Part shown: one piece after another, positions 34,919 to 49,080 of the stretch
How the letters are laid out: each line of letters begins with the position of its first letter
How positions within the stretch are numbered: position 1 is the stretch's first letter
Assembly: GCA_013368315.1 (NCBI GenBank)
Contig: JAACJM010000076.1
Span: forward strand, 1 to 64,000
Direction of reading: 5' to 3'
DNA length: 64,000 nucleotides
Source: Tetrapyrgos nigripes
Lineage: Eukaryota; Basidiomycota; Agaricomycetes; Agaricales; Campanellaceae
Position numbers and translations under genes: made by a program
The notes under the pieces: generated by a model
What the model was told of the DNA's origin: nothing
What the model saw: the letters and a program-made list of their open reading frames with translations, nothing else
Databases searched by the model: none

Positions 34919-36247
34919 ATGCCCATTTCTAAAAAACTCTTGGAAACGATACGGCAAGTCATTCCACCGTTAAACGGCACCTTACACAAGGGACAATCAG
35001 GTATGTTTCCATCTGAATACCCCTCCAACAATGCTGAAGCTCCCTGCAAATCTAACGAACAACAGGTCGTGTCGGTGTACTAGGAGGTGCATTAGAGTAG
35101 GCAGGAACCACACCCATATCCTGATCTAACCACTGCTAAACACAAATCTTAACACAGCTATACTGGAGCTCCATTCTTTGCTGCCATATCTGCACTGAGA
35201 TTTGTATGTCTTCCCTGTCTCGAGCTCAAGCCTGATTGCTGAATGTTTCTTCCTTCACGTCACCTTCTACGTCATAGGGTGCAGACCTCTCCCATGTCAT
35301 ATGTTCGCCCACAGCAGCAGGAGCCATCAAGTCATTTTCTCCTGATCTCATAGTTCATCCAATTCTTCGCGAGGATTCGTCAGTGTTACATCCTTAACTG
35401 GTACACACCCGTTCCCTGACACCATCTCAGCTCCCCAGATAAAGTCCAACCAGAGCTCAAATCCCTACTCTCTCGTCTCCATGTCCTTGTTGTTGGTCCT
35501 GGTCTGGGACGCGAACCCTACATGCAAAACTACGCCAAAATGGCTCTATCCTTGGCACGTTCTCAGGGAATGTTCCTCGTCCTAGATGCAGACGCTCTCT
35601 TTCTGATTGGACAAGACATTGAACTGATCAAAGGATACCGTCGAGCAGTGATAACACCCAATGTCGTGGAATTTAAAAGACTTTCAGAGGCATTGGGTGT
35701 TGATCCGAAAACTGATGCAGATAAACGAGCTGCAGAGGTATCGAGAGCGTTGGGTGGAGTGACAGTCTTACAGAAAGGAGCAAAGGATATGATTTCTATT
35801 GATACGACTGGTCCTAATGCGGATTTGGAGTCGAGTAAGTTGGAAGGGAATGATTCAGACAAGGAGAAGACGAGGGAAAGTGTAGAAGTTGATGTAGAAG
35901 GAGGATTGAAACGATGTGGAGGCCAAGGTGATATTCTTAGCGGAACTGTTGGAACTTTCTTGGCTTGGGGGAGGTGTTACGAGGACGGAGCGTTTGGGTA
36001 TGTCTTTCTTATTCTTGGTTTCAAATGAGTATCTTACAGGCGTTGCAGTGACCAAAGCATCCCTGCTTCGAGGATGCCACTTCTTGCTGCTGTTGCTGGA
36101 AGTATGGTAACGAGGACCGCCAGTCGTCGCGCTTTCTACAAGGAAGGCAGAGGAGTTGTTACGCAGGATATGCTGACTGAGATTGGAAAATCCTTCGCGG
36201 AAGTCTTTGGAGAGGATGCCCAAGGCCAGGACAAGGGTAAGTTGTAG
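34919..36247 (+). CDS. ATP-dependent NAD(P)H-hydrate dehydratase
   Basis: Start at 34919 ([20 protein letters not shown]). Several short introns precede a long exon. The assembled sequence reads [78 protein letters not shown] and [11 protein letters not shown], and the last exon [20 protein letters not shown] ends DKGKL at 36247. The GPGLGR and GGQGDILSG elements are the nucleotide-binding and catalytic signatures of the ribokinase-fold CARKD/YjeF C-terminal family. It repairs hydrated, damaged NADH/NADPH using ATP. An acidic insertion ([20 protein letters not shown]) precedes the catalytic motif. It is convergent with the phosphoglucomutase gene, about 150 bp away. Confidence 0.92.
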
Positions 36248-36400
36248 AAATATTTAGAATGTGATCACAACCATGTATTTTATCGCTATAAACATTGTAA
36301 TACTATCCCGTTCCAGTCCATTGTCTAATTTATGAGTATCCTACTGTACATTCCGAATTTACTACTCTTCTTTCTCTTGGATGCATTCCTGAGACGACGT

Positions 36401-38439
<2,039 letters not shown>

Positions 38440-38689
38440 CGATGATGGAGAAAATGTAGAGAATCGGGAGAATCGGGAGCTCTGAGAAGCGGAAGCTGTG
38501 GAACGGCCCTTGGCCTATATAATTATTGTCGTCGTTGAGTCATGTGACCCTGATCAAGCTACGTCACTGGTTTTTCTTTGACGTTGCACTCGTACTTCTT
38601 TGTGGCATTTCAGTATTCGACGTTAAGCAAAGCATTGAACTGCGGAACATCTATTTGGAGTCGTATACGTGTATGAAGAGCAAGCACCA

Positions 38690-39732
38690 ATGAAACCAAG
38701 CAGTGAAGGACCTCAAGCATCCCTAGACCTCACACACGTTCTATGTCCGTTACCATCATGATCTCGAAGCGTCAGAGTGTTTCTCACTGTTCAACGTTTA
38801 TCTAGACGATGATGATTCTCTCTTCTCTTTGGCTCTCGCTCTGGTGACCCTTAGTCCAATTCTGCTAATGGTAACTATATCACTTGCCATTCCTAATACA
38901 TCATCGCATTGACGTGCATATCTTAGGCGGCGTATGCTGCTCTGGCTGTTCAAACTAGGGAGATTCTGATCATCACTATGTGGGCAGGACAATTCGCATG
39001 CGAAGGTTTGAACTACGTGGTCAAGCATATTATCAAAGAGGAGAGACCCAATCGTGCGTTTGCTTCAGTTGCGCTTTGAACATTCATTGATGGCCTTTAA
39101 CGTCTAGTGAGCGTTGGATCAGGATATGGATTCCCTTCGAGCCACAGTCAATACAGTACGTCGGACAAGGAACCATTGCTAACCATTGCATTGTCACTGA
39201 CTGACCTTTGTGCTCAGTGGGCTACTTTTGGGCGTTTCTAATCTGTCATTTGTATTCCAGACATAGGTTTTCCACAACCGGATCCTGGGTACTGGACCAA
39301 GCTTGGCGTTTGTTGGTTTACCTTGCAATTTCCGGTTGGGCTATTGCAGTCGCATTTTCTAGGTAAAGGGCCAATTAAAGTTGTACTCATTGAATCCTCG
39401 AGGCACTAATTGCTCTTGGCCATAGATACTATCTGAGGTACCATGAGCCTCATCAAATACTATGGGGTTTCGGTATAGGAGCGGTATGCGGTTCTGGGCT
39501 GTACATATTGACAGAAGTGTGCCCACGACGCTGGCCAAACTCTGTTCTGGGCCGCATAAAGACTGAACTAGTCTCACATCCAATTTCTACGTGGCTTCAG
39601 CTTAGAGATGGCTGGGCCGTTTGGCCAGATGCTGGCAGGGAAGGAGAATGGTTGAGATGGAAGGCCGAATGGGAAAAGTTGCATGGTAAAGCACATGCTA
39701 ATGGCGCCCGAAAGACCAAAAAGACACGCTAA
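38690..39732 (+). CDS. CAX4: Dolichyl-diphosphatase (PAP2 superfamily)
   Basis: Exon 1 from 38690 (MKPSSEGPQASLDLTHVL) joins across a GTCCGT...CTAG intron to a run of hydrophobic helices (LFSLALALVTLSPILLM). The PAP2 phosphatase signatures are complete: KHIIKEERPN, GFPSSHSQ and SRYYLRYHEPHQ. After the last helices a basic soluble tail ends GARKTKKTR at 39732. In yeast (CAX4/CWH8) this ER membrane enzyme removes a phosphate from dolichyl pyrophosphate on the lumenal side, recycling the carrier for N-glycosylation. It is about 280 aa with at least five short introns. It shares a roughly 250-bp upstream region with the phosphoglucomutase gene. A second upstream in-frame or out-of-frame ATG lies at 38673; I prefer 38690 because it splices in frame. 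Confidence 0.9.
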
Positions 39733-40531
39733 CCTCGGTGACCGGAGGATTTCGGTCTGCGAGGCTCCGCAGTACAATATATAATATACTATACTGTGGT
39801 GCTTGGTAAAATTTTCACTGAGCGGAGTAGAGTACATAGGGGCGAGATATGAAAATTTTGGATGTCAGAACAGAGGCTTAGCCTATCGATAGCCTTAGAT
39901 GGCTTGACTACGAGAGGCAACAAGTGCGGCGTGTCGCAGGCTGCACGCAGCGTTGCCTTGAGTCTGTAGGCGACGGGCGTGCCTCGAGACTAGCTAGGGG
40001 GGCTTAGGGGGTCTCTATGTAGGCATTTGGAAGATCTCGCGAGTACATACATCGATATCAGAAGAGAACGTACGTAAATCCAGATGGCAACCGCGAAAGA
40101 CTTTTGTTTGCCAAACAATGAAGGTTTTCTTCTGCTCCTTTGACTTTGGGTCCTCGGAAAATTTCTGCTTCTGATGCCATTGTCAAGAAGACATCTCCTG
40201 AATGAAGGGTAGACTAGAATGAACAAGAATGAACCATACATTTTCGCGGCGTGAGCCGGTCGCGATAAACAATTCAAGAACCGAGACTACCAAATAAAGC
40301 CAAAAGAGAGTTCTATTGTTCGGATTCCACAACATTTCGGCAGCTATTATAATGCCACCTTTCTCCATCTGCTCCTCTATATAAAAGGTCAGTCTAAACG
40401 TTCAGAATTTTCTCATCCCCCCTCTTCTCGTTGGTTCAACTCGCGGCATCCAGTCCGGTGTATATCGACCAGCTTCCCCTTCCCCAGTTCCCTTCCCCTT
40501 CCCTCTCTTTCACGAGCTCACTCCCTCCATC
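39733..40531. other. Intergenic region with the GH16 promoter
   Basis: No gene is supported. The last 150 bp form the promoter and leader of the GH16 gene: a TATA box at 40378 and a strongly C/T-rich leader (40430-40520). Confidence 0.6.
40378..40385 (+). promoter_or_regulatory. TATA box of the GH16 gene
   Basis: TATATAAA lies about 150 bp before the start codon at 40532 and is followed by a C/T-rich leader, the usual arrangement for strongly expressed fungal genes. Confidence 0.65.
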
Positions 40532-41858
40532 ATGGTTTCCCTTTCATTCTTTCTGCTATCTTTGCCAATCCTTTCCCTAGCTGGAAGCCACAGTTCATGG
40601 TCTATCAGACGTAGACATCAAGCCAAACACGCACTTAAAGCTCGTAACACCGATTACACTTTAGAGGATCACTACAGTGGCCAGGATTTCCTCGAGTACG
40701 TCCTAAATCTCGTTCATTGTTGAATTCTTGTTGATTCAGTTTCGTTCAGTCAATGGAACTTCTTTGACCGTGCAGACCCTACTCATGGAAATGTGGACTA
40801 CCAAAGCAAAGCTGATGCGGTCAAGAAAGGTCTTGCGTACGTTCAGGACGACGGCACTGCGGTTCTTAGGGTGGACAATACCACCCATCTCTCTCCTGGT
40901 CAGAACAGAGCATCTGTTCGTATCTCTTCCAAGAAGAAATACAACGGAGGTTCGTTGCAATAGATGATGCCGGTCACTTTTGCTTAAACTTTCTTTGTAC
41001 AGGTCTTTTCATTGCCGACTTCTTCACTATGCCCCATGGTTGCAGTTTGTGGCCCGCCTACTGGTCTGTTGGTATGTCATACGATGCCGTATAGTCCGAA
41101 ACATCAGTGTTCACCTCGTTTTCTTTAGGTCCTAACTGGCCTTCCGGTGGCGAGATCGATATCCTCGAAGGCCGCAACACGCAGAGCAAAAACCAGTAAG
41201 TCTCCGAATAACATCTCCACCTACTCCGATGATGACACTTTCTACAGGATGACCCTCCACACCTCCCATGGATGTTCAGTCGTGAAGGATGCCGTCTCCA
41301 AAATTGTATCATCAACCGTTGGAAACTTGCAATGTGCATCTAGCGGCAACGACAACACCGGTTGTGGCTTCCACGACGCCGATGAGCGTAGCTACGGCCA
41401 CAACTTCAACATCAACGGTGGTGGAGTCTATGCTCATCTCTGGAACAGCAAAGGCATCACTGTCTGGTTTTTCTCTCGCTCTGAGATCCCTGAGGACATT
41501 ACTAGCAAGAACCCCAACCCTGACAAGTGGGGTACTCCTTCAGCTTTCTGGGCCGCCGACAGCTGCAGTATGGATCACTTCTCCGACCACTCGTTGGTGA
41601 TCGACACTACTCTCTGTGGTGAGTTACGCTTATCTGCGTCGAAGGCGGCGAGATACTGATAGATCCTTCTAGGTGACTTGGCTGGTAACACTTTCTCCGG
41701 TGACGGATGCCCTGGCTCCTGCTCCGCTTTCATCCAGGATCCCAACAACTTCCACAGTGAGTCTTATCGGTCGTTTCTAGGCCACTTTTTACTAACAGAC
41801 ATATTTCCCAGCTGCTCGCTGGAAATTGAACTACATCTCGGTTTACCAGTCTTCATGA
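40532..41858 (+). CDS. Secreted GH16 family endo-beta-1,3(4)-glucanase-like protein
   Basis: Start at 40532 with a signal peptide (MVSLSFFLLSLPILSLAGS). After the dibasic stretch, the mature part reads YTLEDHYSGQDFLE, then across short introns HGNVDYQSKADAVKKGLAYV, SVRISSKKKYNGGLFIADF, HGCSLWPAYWSVGPNWPSGG and the catalytic motif GEIDILEG (two Glu with a central Asp, in the E-x-D-x-x-E form). Then HTSHGCSV, ENNTGCGFHDADE-like NDNTGCGFHDADERSYGHNF, GITVWFFSRSEIPEDI and the Cys-rich end GDGCPGSCSAFIQDPNNF, and ARWKLNYISVYQSS at 41858. This is the laminarinase-like GH16 group common in Agaricomycetes, acting on beta-glucan of the fungal wall or plant material. It is about 340 aa in seven or so exons. 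Confidence 0.93.
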
Positions 41859-42474
41859 TTTTGCGCTTCGGCGTGTAATGCCCATTTGTATACGACCTTT
41901 TATGATTGGATTACTGGATCAAAACAAATAATTTGTAGCGATATATTTCTTGGTTTTCTTACACTAACCAGAGTTCACGTCGAACGTGCTAGACCATACT
42001 CTACTTTCACTCTTATTTTTCCGTTATTGCAAGACTCGTCTTTCTTCTGTTTCAGGGGATACATATACTGGGTTCCGTACGTAGCAAGTTGGAGCGAGTT
42101 CTCCATGGGTAGTCTACCGTACATGTAGTCATTCATAATCACACGCTGGGATATATGACCGTGCCAATAGATCTAAAAGGATTTAATCATACGCATACGT
42201 CTGTGGAGATTGTACAATGTGGGTGTCCGCCGTCGAAAATTCCGTGCTGTGGACTTACTGGAGCAGGATCTCCTGGGTATATAGTCTGTCCAATATTTGC
42301 GCTCCAACTTCAGAATGAGAACGACGCCACTTTGACGCCACTTCAAAGTTGCTTCCAAGTGACCCTATTCGCCCTCACGTGAAGTTGGGTTCTAAGCTTT
42401 TCGACGATCGCGAATGCAAACGACAAACTCCTGTAATCACTTCACCTTCCCTTCCTGCTGCTATTTGCCAAGCC
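41859..42474. other. Intergenic stretch, no gene seen
   Basis: This holds the GH16 3' flank and the upstream region of the membrane-protein gene. Short frames on both strands lack any coding signature. Confidence 0.55.
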
Positions 42475-44542
42475 ATGGATGACCCCATCATCGCAGCTAA
42501 CTTGGCGTAAGTTTACGCGTCAAGTCTGGCCAATTGTTGACTCAACTCTCCCAGGCGTCACGGTTGGACATTCATTGGTTTCGTCTGCAATACCCTCTTA
42601 TACGGCGTATTGTTATTTCAATTTTATCTTTACGTTGAGGTGTACAGAAAGTGAGTTTGACGATGGAGCTCTTGCGCGAGCCGAGTAGTACTTACATCCT
42701 GCCTACATACAGTGACAACATTCGCTTGAAAGTTCTTGTAAGACGCCTTTTCGTCCGACTCCTAATGCTAAACCGCTTTGTTGGGATGTTTAGGTATCGT
42801 CTTTATTCGTTGGTGAAATAACAAACGGGATTTTGCTAGCGCGATATCTCTACGACTGTCTGGTCCTACACTACAGTGCGTAACCCACCCTTTACTGGTC
42901 TCAATTGGTGTTGAGTTTCCACTTCGCCATCTACAGCCGATCTTCAATATGCACTGCAACCGCATTGGAGTGCGTAGTCATCTACCTTCATCTACCCGCT
43001 CTACCCGCCTTTCCCAATTTACATCTATCTCTGATGCACATGCTACCGTGTCCCTCTCTTTAGCCTTTTGGATCAGTATGTCGTTTGCAGCAGATAATAC
43101 TCAACACCTTCATTGATCATCAACTCATCATCGCAGCTCCCGCAATGAAAGTGGGTCTACCAGTTTTTGGAGAGGCGCCGTCGGAGTTGATGAAAGTTTT
43201 CCATTCCAGGGAACCACTTCCGGACTTGCGCAGCTTTTTTTCGGGTGGAGGATTCGACATCTAGTAAAGATACAATGGATCAGTTGGCTCGTGTATGCTT
43301 TCGCCATGCTTCACATCGGGGAGTCTGCGTACACGTCTGGATACCATCTTTCTGACACTGGCATGCAGCTATATCCCTTGTCGTCTCCATCAACTGCCAA
43401 ACGCATAGAGTTTTCTTGAGACCTGAAGTACACCCCATCTGATGTATTCTAAGCTTGTCCACTGATCTAAAACCTTTCCTCTTGTTTCCAGTGGGACATC
43501 CTACTCTCTCTCATCACAGGAATGATATGTGATCTGTTCGTCGCTGTTGCTCTTCTCTACAACAAACTGTATGTACTCTTTGCTTTCGTTTGAAGGCGTT
43601 TGTTCAAGTTGGCAATCTTCTGATCTCTTCCAGCTTCCAAACGGATGATTTTGCAGCACTAGACAAACCGACAAATATAGTAGATCGTTTCACGGCGTGT
43701 AAGTGACAATTTTTCTGTTCTACTGTGGTGGTCCTGTTGACAATGCACTGTTTTAGACTTCATGCAAACCGGCTTCTTCACAGCTCTCCTTTCAATCGCA
43801 AGCCTGGTAATTTACCTCAGCGCGGTCGGTTGTTCCATGTCTCAAAGCCCTGAGAGACTCATTTAGACCTCTTCTCTCTTGTTTAGCCTTTGAACATGTC
43901 AGTAAACCATCAGGAAGTCCCTTTCAATAACTGACATATTTTATTTCTTCCACAGCGATCTTTGTTTGACCTATACACTGGCAACACTAAGCACGAGTGC
44001 CGTGATGAGCTATTTGAACTCCCGGAATCCCACTGTCTTTGTTCCAAACAGTACAACTAGACATTCACGAGTCCCTTCTGGGGCCGTACCAGGAGCCTTG
44101 ATGATGCAGGAGGTTGGTCATGAGCAGCGTCCAATTACTCGACCAATGGCTGTTACTATGACCAGGAGAGTGGTAAGGAGGCTTCTTTAGACGTCGTTCA
44201 CTACAACAGATCCTCATCCCTCCCTTTTCTTTGTGATAGAGTCGATTCAAAGACCACCCACCTCCACGTACCGATGATGTCCGCTCTGAGTGCCAGCCAG
44301 CGCATAAACCTCAGTCTCAGCAAAATCGGAATGTGTCGTGGACTCTGCACAAATCGCCCAAAATCCAGAAAACGGAGGTGTTCGTGGATACCCGGGTTGA
44401 ATCGGACAGAGATGGGTTGTTGAGTGTAGATATTACTGATGCCGCGAATTATGATAAATGTGGTCATCGGAAGAGCGTTGGTAGTTTTGCGACCGTGTCT
44501 TCAGTGATGACAACTGATGAGGTGATGGTGGTTGATCGATGA
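42475..44542 (+). CDS. DUF6534-type multi-pass membrane protein
   Basis: Start at 42475 (MDDPIIAANLA), then RHGWTFIGFVCNTLLYGVLL and FQFYLYVEVYRN, then VGEITNGILLARYLYDCLVL. The middle exons join as TFWITPAMK to GTTSGLAQLFFGWRIRHL, the phrase most typical of the family, followed by ISWLVYAFAMLHIG. Later helices are WDILLSLITGMICDLFVAVA, VDRFTA and FMQTGFFTALLSIASLVIYL. A short loop leads to LSTSAVMSYLNSRNP. A polar cytosolic tail with SRFKDHPPPRTDD ends VMTTDEVMVVDR at 44542. Seven hydrophobic spans can be counted. The family is abundant in mushrooms and its function is unknown. Nine or more short introns; the joins between 43330 and 43500 are the least certain. Confidence 0.78.
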
Positions 44543-45155
44543 GAGGGTTTAGGAGGCAGTGGACAATGATTTTTTACATCACTAGATCTGGTGGGTAGTC
44601 TTTCTTTTTTCATTGATGGTGACCAAGGAGTTAATCTTGTTTTATCTGTTCAGGAACATCCAAGCACACCCAACTATCCCGATCCGATTAACAACCGATG
44701 GCGACGGATCATGAGTGCAAGATTTTCCCCCAATTGTAGTCAGAAGCTACGACGGGGACGCATACACTGTCTACTGCGTACAGGACCGCACTACATTTTG
44801 CACCCGAATGTTCTCAAAGTGCTGTAGTCTTTTTATGCCGTTTTGGGTTCGAGAGAGATGTAGGTTGTGGTACTGTTGTCAACTTCATCATCCTTCCTTT
44901 GAAGTGCACACTAGATAGAATGTATCTCTTCAAAACTAGTATGGCCTGTATCTGTCGGACTGCATCCGAATTTACTCACAGATTTCGGTGGTAGCATTGC
45001 ATCGCTTGACCGTTCTAAGGATGCCAGACAAATTGAAAGGCTCGGCAGAGGTGTTCAACATTCCAGTTCCGTTGACTGCAGAAAAAACGTTTACAGAGTG
45101 AAGGTAGCCACGCAGCAATACACGAGTCTAGTGATACAAAAATTCCATACATTGT
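44543..45155. other. Convergent intergenic region
   Basis: This lies between the 3' ends of the membrane-protein gene and PEX7. I see no gene in it; the longest frames (78 and 67 codons near 44.6-44.9 kb) have no coding signature. Confidence 0.55.
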
Positions 45156-46468
45156 TTACACTCGTAAAACATTCAATTTGCCATCCCAAGCACAACTGGC
45201 CAGAACCCCATCTTCAAACAAGGACCATGCGCAACCAACAACAAATTCCGTATGAGCATCATGAATATACAGTAACTGCGGTTGAGCCCCGTTTGGGACT
45301 GTGCTCCATCTACAAAATCAGACAGGTCAGTGATTTGATTGGGATAGGAAAAGGGAATTTGCTACATACACTCGACATGTCATATCATAACTCGCACTGG
45401 ACACGAAATCAGCTCTATGAGGACTCCATTGTACCTTCCGAACCGCGTATTCGTGTCCAGGCAAGGTAGCTTCACAAAGGCCGCCCACTTGACCTGTTTC
45501 TCCCATCTTTATCATCCGGCAATCCCAGACTTTGAGCATCCTGTCAACACTGCCAGTCGCAAAGGTGAAGGGTCTGTATTTGTTCCAGTCAAGAGTGAGT
45601 ACTTCTGTCCCGGATGCAGGCACCGTAAGCACCGCGGCTGATAGAGGATTCGTAAAGTTGTTTGCGTTTGGACCAGCAACGTATGTCGGGACGCGGAGGT
45701 CAAAAATTTTGAGTGTACCGTCGGTGGAACAAGTGGCAATCAGGTCGGGTTGATGAGGGGAGAAGAGTGCTTGGTAGACGCAGGAATGATGGGCTTGGAT
45801 TGTCGTAACAGAACGCGGAAGGTCTGCTTTCCACTGCAATATGACGATTAGGTTCAATAGGAGCTGCTTGCAGGGATACGCACCAACTTGACGGATCCAT
45901 CCCATGACGAAGAGACAAAGGTATCCTTCTGGATATTAGACCAGTCCACAGAAAACACCTCCCGAGCATGTTCTTTCCATACACCAATCGCGAGATCCTG
46001 CAATATCACATTGTATCTTGAGGCAAATTTCGAATGAAAGTGTGATTTACGTTCAACATGATATCCCATAGACGAATGGAACCATCCCCGGATGCAGTCA
46101 AAACTTGGTTCTCGTGTACTTCTGACCATGCAACGTCGTATAGACCGTCCTGGGATTCAAAACTAGAATGTCTTCATGACATATCTCGTCCAAAAAACAA
46201 GAGAACCTACTATTTGTCTAGGTTAATGGTCGGTGCACCGCCAGGCCCTGGAACAACTGAGACCAGATGTAGACGTCCATTTCCAACAAGACCAAAGTTT
46301 GCAGAAGAGGCGAGAGCTATTCTTGAGCTATGGAACGGTGACCAAGCTAGCGAGTAATGGGCAAATCTGAAGCATTTGTGAGCCTATTTTTGCCTTTTTT
46401 GGGGACAAGACTAAAACGAACCCTGGGGTGTGAAAGACTGCGGGAGGAGGTCTGCCACTATTGTTCAT
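45156..46468 (-). CDS. PEX7: Peroxisomal targeting signal 2 receptor, WD40 protein
   Basis: Exon 1 from 46468 (MNNSGRPPPAVFHTPG) joins through a GTTCGT...TTCAG intron to FAHYSLAWSPFHSSRIALAS and NFGLVGNGRLHLVSV, the start typical of PEX7. WD repeats follow: DVAWSEV..., HAREVFSVDWSNIQKDTFVS, SSWDGSVKLV, HHSCVYQALFSPHQPDLIAT, STDGTLKIFDLR, TLDWNKYRPFTFATGSVDRM, HEYAVRKVQWSPHRADFVSS and ASYDMTCRVY. The last exon has HTEFVVGCAWSLFEDGVLAS and WDGKLNVLRV, stop at 45156. It binds PTS2-bearing cargo in the cytosol and delivers it to the peroxisomal import machinery. Its start codon is only 113 bp from that of the divergent sirtuin gene, so they share a promoter region. Confidence 0.93.
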
Positions 46469-46581
46469 CGGGGGAGTTTAGAAGATGGTGGAAGGTTCAC
46501 GAGAAAAGAGCCGAACAAAATAGGCGCGTACTTTTAGTCTCCCCTAACTTACCCTCGCTTATTAAGGACTAACATCTTCAC

Positions 46582-48333
46582 ATGCGAGTTTCTGTCCCTA
46601 ATATTCCAGCTTCGTTTCTTTCTAGGACTACTACTCCTCAAGTATCAGTAACTGAAGCTGTAGACAAGCTTTCCGCCTTTCTTTCATCTGGAAATGTTAC
46701 ACTGTTGACAGGAGCAGGTGGGTCGGCATCACTGAATCAAGAATTTCGTCGAAACCCAACACTTGAACAGGCGTCAGCGTTGACTCTGGTATACGGGCCT
46801 ACCGCGGTCAAGATGGAAGATACACGAATCCAAACTACAAGTGCGTTTTTCTACATTGTGGCCTGGGACTACATTTTTACAAGCACAGACCTATTTTATA
46901 CCACGAATTGACAGCCGATACCGAAAAGGGACGTGCTTTTCGGTACGTTCAGCGCCAAGTCAATTTACAATCTCTGATCTCGTTACAGCCAGCGTTACTG
47001 GCTTCGCTCCTACCTTGGATATCCTTCTGTTAGGGATGCTCTTCCCAATACAACTCATTGTGCATTGTCCGCGCTGCAGTACAGCGGTATTATTCCTCGG
47101 CTCATCACACAAGTCAGCGCCGTCCTGTATGTCTACGAATAACTCTTAACTTACATCGGCTTTGCTTGCATTACAGAACGTTGATGGTCTGCACCACAAG
47201 GCATTGGCTATGACACCATCTAGTCCCGTCAAAGTACATCAATCCATTCTGGAATTACATGGGACTTTACACGTTGGGTTTTCGCTTTTAGCTGAGCATT
47301 GCCGTTTTTAACGAGTCTGCCAGCGTGTACGTTGCAAGCATGGCCATCTGGTCGACCGAAATGCTTTCCAAGAGTGGTTGTCTATCGCCAATCCGCAATG
47401 GAAGGCTTTTGCTGATGAAGTTGAGAGGACGGGGAATCAACCTAGGACAAATCCTGACGGTGATGTATGTCCTTCGTATCGAGGCCTGAGCCCTGGCATT
47501 TAAGCAGTCCTTACTGACTTATCTCTTTATGGACAGGTTGCCATCGAACATTTAGGAATATCCTACGAGACTTTTGTCGTCCCAGATTGTCCATCTTGTC
47601 TAATGGAAAATAGGACTAATAACGTCGTATGTCGTCGATCGCCTAATCCTCTCTTGGAAACCAGATCTCGCTCATTGAAGTCTGTCTAGCACAAACCAGA
47701 TCTAATATTTTTTGGAGAATCCATAACGGAGCACGTAAGACAACGATCGTGAGTAACAGTTGCCTCAGGCTTTTAATTGACGCGACGTTATCGTCCAGGT
47801 ATAGAGACGTAGAAACCGCAGATAGACTTTTATTAATGGGCACTACTCTTGCTACCTACTCAGCTTTTAGGTTCGTCTCTGCTTACATATACACATGCTG
47901 CCTCCTTCCTGTCCATGGTCTTTTTTTGGACTCCGTACTCCTCACATTAAACTATTCCGATAGTTTTTACTAAGCGACCTCTCCAGACTATTAAAACACA
48001 CTCTAGAACTCCAGAAACCCGTCCTGATGGTTAATATCGGTCCTTCTCGCTCCGACGGACTCGAAAAAGTAGAAAAGCTGGACATCGCCAGTAGGAGTAT
48101 CATACGTCAAGTTGTTAGAAACGTTCTGTACGTTTTCTTTCAAGCTTCCTATTCGAGACACTTTCAGTCAGCGCAACTCAACTCACACTTTCCCCTTTTC
48201 CCTTTTTGTTCCTGTTTTTACCAGTGGTACGCGAGCTACGGAAGATCCCATCATTGAAAAGCTGTTGAATAGTGGAATCTCGAAGCCTCCTTCAGCCGAT
48301 GATGATGATCGTTATCCCCGAGCTACTGGTTAG
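46582..48333 (+). CDS. Sirtuin, NAD-dependent protein deacylase (SIRT4-like)
   Basis: Start at 46582 (MRVSVPNIPASFL). Assembled motifs in order: LLTGAGVSVDSGIRAYRG, GRYTNPNYKPILYHEL, QRYWLRSYLGYPSVRDALPN, ITQNVDGLHHKA (catalytic His), LELHGTLHRVRCKHGHLVDR, VVPDCPSC, HKPDLIFFGES, LLLMGTTLATYSAFR and VLMVNIGPSRSD, ending YPRATG at 48333. The GAGVSVDSGI and QNVDG elements are complete, so the NAD site looks intact. The overall layout (YxNPxYKPI..., QRYWxRS) is that of class II mitochondrial SIRT4 types. One zinc-ligand pair is DCPSC; the other, normally CxxC, reads CKHGH here. It has about nine exons and is head to head with PEX7. Confidence 0.9.
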
Positions 48334-49080
48334 AACCTCAGGGTTTTTAAACTCAGCGAACAGCTGATACCACAGAAGTATCATCATCTTTCATACTCTA
48401 CAATTATGTCTTGATTACCTTGGCTTGTTTTCGGTCTGGAATATGTGAGCGTGGACCATTGGGTGGTCGGGTGGTTGGGCGGTTGTAACGCAAAAGGCAT
48501 TTGTGTATCTGATGTCAAGAGGCGTTAACGAGGAACGAGGCATGCAATATACAGGGGCGGAATGGGAATAAAGAAGCATGTCGATGCGACGGTGTCCAAT
48601 GGGAGGGTTGTGGGTATATGCATGATGTATGGTTGCGGGTATGAGTACAGGTACAGTTGATTATTCGGACCATAAAGAATAAAAATGCAGAGAGTTACTG
48701 GTAACGCTATAGTAATGGTGACGGCGGCGGTGGTGGTGACGATGATGAAATGAAAATAACGAGAATGATCATAGCGTCAACAAAGCATACAGGGGATTCG
48801 AGGATACTGGAAGTGGTAGCGCAACATGACTACATACAGTGATAACTCACAAAATGTCCATGAATGAAAGGGCGGGATGCGGGATGGATGACAATGACAA
48901 TGATGGAATATGCAATCTCGGACTGGTAACAACCGCAGAGTCTAGGCGAGGGTAGTAAGACCATTTGATGGCGCGATGCGATACAATACGATGCGGTAGG
49001 ATACGACGCAGCTGATGATGGGAATGGGATGATACCAAAAGTGGTGGATGGTTGAGGAATCAGAGAATTACAAAAAACGT
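48334..49080. other. Convergent intergenic region with simple repeats
   Basis: No gene seen. It contains short G-rich and ATG/GGT-rich simple sequence (GGTGACGGCGGCGGTGGTGG near 48718; GATGCGATACAATACGATGC near 48974). Confidence 0.6.

Noticed and set aside
39990..40368. Minus-strand frames upstream of the GH16 gene
   Set aside because: No recognisable motif and they overlap the GH16 promoter; no start or splice support.
45417..45753. Plus-strand frames across 45.4-45.75 kb
   Set aside because: Antisense to the WD repeats of PEX7.
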